Origin: Stakelama sediminis
GTDB taxonomy: Bacteria > Pseudomonadota > Alphaproteobacteria > Sphingomonadales > Sphingomonadaceae
Assembly: GCF_014199335.1 (NCBI RefSeq)
Contig: NZ_JACIJI010000005.1
Span: 47,501-111,500, forward strand
DNA length: 64,000 nucleotides
Direction of reading: 5' to 3'
Position numbers and translations under genes: made by a program. Under the pieces are notes generated by a model. The model did no database searches and was not told where the DNA came from. It saw nothing but the letters and a program-made list of their open reading frames with translations. Shown here in pieces: positions 60,866 through 64,000 of this stretch. Each line of letters begins with the position of its first letter. The first letter of the stretch is position 1.

Positions 60866-60896
60866 GAGGAAATCCTAAACGTCAGGGGAAGACAGA

Positions 60897-61856
60897 TTAT
60901 TTCGCGCCTACATGGGCGCGCAGGGGCGGGGTGCGCAAGCGGGCAGGAAGACTGAATTCCATATCTTCGGACACTCCATCCTGATGCTCGACGGTCACCG
61001 ATCCCATCGCACGCAACGCCTCTATCACAGTATCGACGAGCGCGTCAGGGGCAGAAGCACCGGCGGTGAGGCCGATCGTTTCGACACCATCGAACCATGC
61101 GGGGTCCAGTGCGCCAGCGTCGGGCACCAGATGGCTGGGCAGGCCCATTTCCGCACCGATTTCACGTAATCGGTTGGAATTGGAACTGTTTTGCGCACCA
61201 ACGACGAGCAGCAATTCGGCTTCGCGACATAGCGCGCGAACCGCCTGCTGCCGGTTCTGCGTGGCATAGCAAATGTCGGAAACATCCGGCCCGGTGACAT
61301 TGTCGAACCGGGCGTGCAGTGCGGCGATGACATGGCGGGTATCGTCCACGCTCAGCGTCGTCTGCGTGATATAGGCAATGGGTGCGTCACGCTCAAAAGG
61401 CAGGGTGGCGACGTCTTCTTCGCTCTGCACCAGATGCACCGGCGCATCGATCTGCCCCAGCGTGCCTTCTACCTCGGCATGACCCGCATGGCCGATCAGC
61501 ACGATATGACGCCCCGACTTTGCATAACGGCGGCCCTGAATATGCACCTTCGTCACCAGCGGGCAGGTCGCGTCATACACATCCAGTCCGCGCGTCTGTG
61601 CTTCCTTCTCGACGTCCTGCGACACGCCGTGCGCGCTGAAGATGGTCGGCGCTCCGGTCGGAATTTCGGACAGTTCCTCGACGAAAATCGCGCCCTGATC
61701 GCGCAATCGATTCACGACATGGGCATTATGTACGATTTCGTGACGTACATAGACGGGCTGCTGATGCTGCTGGAGAACTTTTTCCACGATATCGATGGCG
61801 CGTACGACGCCGGCGCAAAAACCGCGGGGTTGAGCAAGAATGATCCGCAAAGGCAT
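60897..61856 (-). CDS. ispH: 4-Hydroxy-3-methylbut-2-enyl diphosphate reductase
   Basis: A 319-residue enzyme with the three cluster cysteines Cys14 ([12 protein letters not shown]), Cys98 ([10 protein letters not shown]) and Cys196 ([13 protein letters not shown]). Substrate histidines are in VRHEIVHN and FSAHGVSQ. It makes IPP and DMAPP, the last step of the MEP pathway, and its position before hpnH would supply isoprenoid for hopanoids. It may not be the only copy. Confidence 0.93.
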   Translation of the reverse strand: MPLRIILAQPRGFCAGVVRAIDIVEKVLQQHQQPVYVRHEIVHNAHVVNRLRDQGAIFVEELSEIPTGAPTIFSAHGVSQDVEKEAQTRGLDVYDATCPLVTKVHIQGRRYAKSGRHIVLIGHAGHAEVEGTLGQIDAPVHLVQSEEDVATLPFERDAPIAYITQTTLSVDDTRHVIAALHARFDNVTGPDVSDICYATQNRQQAVRALCREAELLLVVGAQNSSNSNRLREIGAEMGLPSHLVPDAGALDPAWFDGVETIGLTAGASAPDALVDTVIEALRAMGSVTVEHQDGVSEDMEFSLPARLRTPPLRAHVGAK

Positions 61857-62065
61857 GTCCTTTCCGCTGGAAAACAGCGTTTTGCCCCTCCCGGTTCCTC
61901 TCCGTCATGCCCTGTAATGGCATTTATGAACCGTATCGACCATTATCTAGGGTCAGGGACCGTTCAGGCGCAAGAGGCTATCGAACCGAATAAATGCCCG
62001 CGCAACGTGTCTGGATTTTTGCCGACGCCGCAGATAGAGCGGGCGCAATTCGATGGAAGGAAATC

Positions 62066-62671
62066 ATGCTAGTTTCCAATCGACTGACTCTTGGCCTTGC
62101 CTCTGCGATGATGCTGACGCCCGCGGTCGCGCAGGCACAGCAATCGCCCGCATCGACGGTGGAACAACTCGACAGCGGGCTGTTGTCGGCCATGAAGAGC
62201 GGCAAGGAGCTGGGCTTCAAGGGGCGTGTGGTGCGCATCGGCCCGGTCATTGAAAAGACCTTTGATCTGCCGCTGATGACACGGCTGGCGGTGGGGCCGG
62301 GCTGGAACAGTATCGCACCTGCCGATCAAAAGGCTCTGACGGATGCGTTCTCGCGCATGACCATCGCCCAATATGCGGGCAATTTCGATAGCTGGTCGGG
62401 GGAGAAATTCACCGTCAGCCCGAATGTCGAAACGCGCGGCAGCGACGCGCTGGTCCGCACCACGCTGGGTAAGCCCGGCGGCAGCCCGGTGGCGCTGGGC
62501 TATCGCCTGCGTCAGGAGGGCGGCGCGTGGAAGATCATCGACGTCTATTACAAGAATTCGATCAGCCAGATTGCCACGCGGCGTTCCGATTTCGCAGGTG
62601 TGCTGCAAAAAGGCGGGGCGAAAGCGCTGGTTCGCCATCTCGACGCGCTGGCCGACAAGGCTGCTGATTGA
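62066..62671 (+). CDS. hpnM: HpnM-like MlaC-family periplasmic lipid-binding protein
   Basis: A 201-residue protein with a signal peptide (LTLGLASAMMLTPAVAQA). The Ttg2D/MlaC fold is seen in RIGPVIEKTFDLPLMTRLAVGPGWNSI, DALVRTTLGKPGGSPVALGYRLRQEGGAWKIIDVYYKNSIS and RRSDFAGVLQKGG. It would carry lipid, perhaps hopanoid, across the periplasm. ATG follows GGAAGGA. TTGA overlap with the following mlaA-like gene. Confidence 0.88.
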   Translation: MLVSNRLTLGLASAMMLTPAVAQAQQSPASTVEQLDSGLLSAMKSGKELGFKGRVVRIGPVIEKTFDLPLMTRLAVGPGWNSIAPADQKALTDAFSRMTIAQYAGNFDSWSGEKFTVSPNVETRGSDALVRTTLGKPGGSPVALGYRLRQEGGAWKIIDVYYKNSISQIATRRSDFAGVLQKGGAKALVRHLDALADKAAD

Positions 62672-63822
62672 CGCCGCTGCTGCTTGCCCTGCCGGTTGCC
62701 GCCGCTGATCCGGTCGCGCTGGACACGGCGGCGGCATCCCTGCCGCAACAACCGGTCGTCATGCGCGGCCTGCCGCCCGCGCTGCGGCCCGGTGCCTTCG
62801 ATACGGCGTCGTCCGGGGCGGCAGATGCGCCGATCATCGTCACGGCATCGGTATCGCCCATGCCGCTGGCACAGTCGCGTGCCGCCGTTGATCCGCCGCC
62901 GGTGACGATGGCTTTGGCGGCGACGGTGCCGGTGCGTTTCGCACCGCAAGCCGCCGATTCCGATCATATCGTCGTCACCGCTGCGGTACCGGGGCAGAAC
63001 GACCCGCTGGAAGGGTTCAACCGGACAATGTTCGGGATTCAGATGGGGCTGGACAAGGTGCTGATCCGCCCGCTGGCGATGGCGTACAAGACGGTGGTGC
63101 CGAAGCCGGTGCGATCGGGTCTGCGCAACTTCTTCCGCAATCTGACCGAGCCGCTGGCGTTTTTGAATGACCTGTTGCAGTTGCGCTTCAAGCGGGCAGC
63201 AGAAACCTTTGGCCGGTTCGCAATCAACACGGTGCTGGGTATTGGCGGGTTCCTGGACGTGGCGACGCCCGAAGGCGTGCCGCATCATGACAACAGTTTC
63301 GGCGATACGCTGGCCTATTACGGCATCGGGCCGGGGCCATATCTGTTCCTGCCCTTTGTCGGGCCGACTACGCTGCGTGATTTGCTGAGCAGCCCTGCGG
63401 ACGGAGCCGTACTGCCGGTGCTGATAGGCACGCCGTTCGATCGCGCCGAATATCAGATTCCCAAGGCAGTGATTACCGGGCTGGATCAGCGGGCCGAATC
63501 CGATGCCGACCTGAAGGCGCTGTACCGCAGCGCGGTCGATCCCTATGCGACGCTGCGGTCGGTCTATCTGCAAAACCGTGCGGCGGAAGTCGCGGCGCTG
63601 AAGGAGCATGATGCGGCAAAACCCGCTGCGACCCAGGACGATCCGCTGGCGGATCCGCTGTCCGACCCTTCGGCGGGGTCATCAGGTGATCCGCTGACCG
63701 ACCCGCTCACTGATCCTGCGGCGAGCGGTAAGGCGAAAACGATGCCGACGCCTGCCAACGACCCGCTGACCGATCCGCTTCAGGATCCTGCGGCGACCGC
63801 ACCTTCCTCTTCGCGCGACTGA
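62668..63822 (+). CDS. MlaA/VacJ-family outer membrane protein without cysteine
   Basis: A 384-residue protein. The MlaA domain begins at [26 protein letters not shown] (about residue 111) and includes [22 protein letters not shown] and [31 protein letters not shown]. It would pull phospholipid or hopanoid from the outer membrane. Unlike typical MlaA there is no lipobox; no cysteine occurs anywhere. The ~110-residue N-terminal extension holds DAPIIVTA and SDHIVVTA, resembling TonB boxes. Four copies of DPL-x-DPL-like units end the protein. TTG start overlaps the hpnM stop. Confidence 0.85.
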   Translation: MTPLLLALPVAAADPVALDTAAASLPQQPVVMRGLPPALRPGAFDTASSGAADAPIIVTASVSPMPLAQSRAAVDPPPVTMALAATVPVRFAPQAADSDHIVVTAAVPGQNDPLEGFNRTMFGIQMGLDKVLIRPLAMAYKTVVPKPVRSGLRNFFRNLTEPLAFLNDLLQLRFKRAAETFGRFAINTVLGIGGFLDVATPEGVPHHDNSFGDTLAYYGIGPGPYLFLPFVGPTTLRDLLSSPADGAVLPVLIGTPFDRAEYQIPKAVITGLDQRAESDADLKALYRSAVDPYATLRSVYLQNRAAEVAALKEHDAAKPAATQDDPLADPLSDPSAGSSGDPLTDPLTDPAASGKAKTMPTPANDPLTDPLQDPAATAPSSSRD

Positions 63823-64000
63823 TCCGGCGGGCCGAGCAGCGCGGGTTCGAAGATCAGCGCGCAGACCAGTGTCCATGCGAGCGAGATCATCAGAATCTTG
63901 CCCATGCTGGCGGTGCCGGGGTGGTGCGACAACCATAAGCTGCCGAATGCCGTGCCGGTGGCCAGTGCGCTGAACAGCACCGCCCGCGCTAGACTGGATT
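63780..64000 (-). CDS. hpnN: HpnN RND/MMPL-type hopanoid transporter, C-terminal part
   Basis: About 73 codons continue beyond the right edge. [58 protein letters not shown] is the last RND pair of membrane helices as in HpnN/MMPL proteins, followed by a short tail. HpnN exports hopanoids to the outer membrane. The stop lies inside the mlaA-like gene (43-base convergent overlap). Confidence 0.75.
   Translation of the reverse strand, partial: SSLARAVLFSALATGTAFGSLWLSHHPGTASMGKILMISLAWTLVCALIFEPALLGPPDQSREEEGAVAAGS

Noticed and set aside
63682..63936. Extra minus-strand frame at the right end
   Set aside because: It is out of phase with the recognisable HpnN C-terminus and covers the mlaA-like repeats.

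Overview
The window looks like a GC-rich alphaproteobacterial chromosome, most likely from the Sphingomonadales. That is inferred from the RcGTA-like gene order with a DUF6127 gene, a Zymomonas-type hopanoid cluster, and a TonB-receptor/tryptophan-halogenase/DUF6445 sugar locus. Genes are packed tightly, and stop/start codons very often overlap as ATGA, GTGA or TTGA.

Layout. 1-10 kb: the start of a ligase-associated exonuclease, a divergent DUF302/flavoprotein pair, a ligase-associated Lhr-type helicase, a secreted esterase, two membrane-protein genes and a dapF-like epimerase. 10.7-27.2 kb: a gene transfer agent (GTA)-type head and tail cluster in the order small terminase, large terminase, portal, DUF6127, protease, capsid, connectors, major tail protein, chaperones, tape measure, DUF2460, DUF2163, NlpC/P60, hub and DUF2793. 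No integrase, replication or lysis genes were seen. The cluster is interrupted after the large terminase by a terminator, an inverted-repeat-bounded element with a 35-codon ORF, a ParD/ParE-like toxin-antitoxin pair and a TANGO2-like gene. Between portal and protease lie two small antisense membrane-protein genes. Palindromic repeats fill many of its gaps.

27-31.5 kb: an OmpA-type porin with 24 consecutive prolines, hemN, an APC permease and a small acidic protein. 31.7-46.7 kb: an alpha-glucan utilisation locus with GH97, three GH13 enzymes, a flavin-dependent halogenase homologue, a TonB receptor, a LacI regulator, a DUF6445 protein and an MFS sugar transporter. Glucans would be bound and imported by the receptor, trimmed in the periplasm, carried inward by the MFS protein, and the whole controlled by LacI through a palindrome in the divergent promoter region.

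46.7-64 kb: a large hopanoid cluster. HpnC/D/E make squalene, Shc cyclises it, HpnH and HpnG extend the side chain, HpnI/K/J build a cyclitol ether head group, and HpnM, MlaA and HpnN act in the envelope. IspH feeds the isoprenoid supply. An uncharacterised ferritin-like di-iron protein sits between hpnK and hpnL.

At least three copies of a hairpin-bearing dispersed repeat lie between genes (10.1, 19.7 and 31.6 kb). All functional calls come from reading motifs and gene order; no database search was run.
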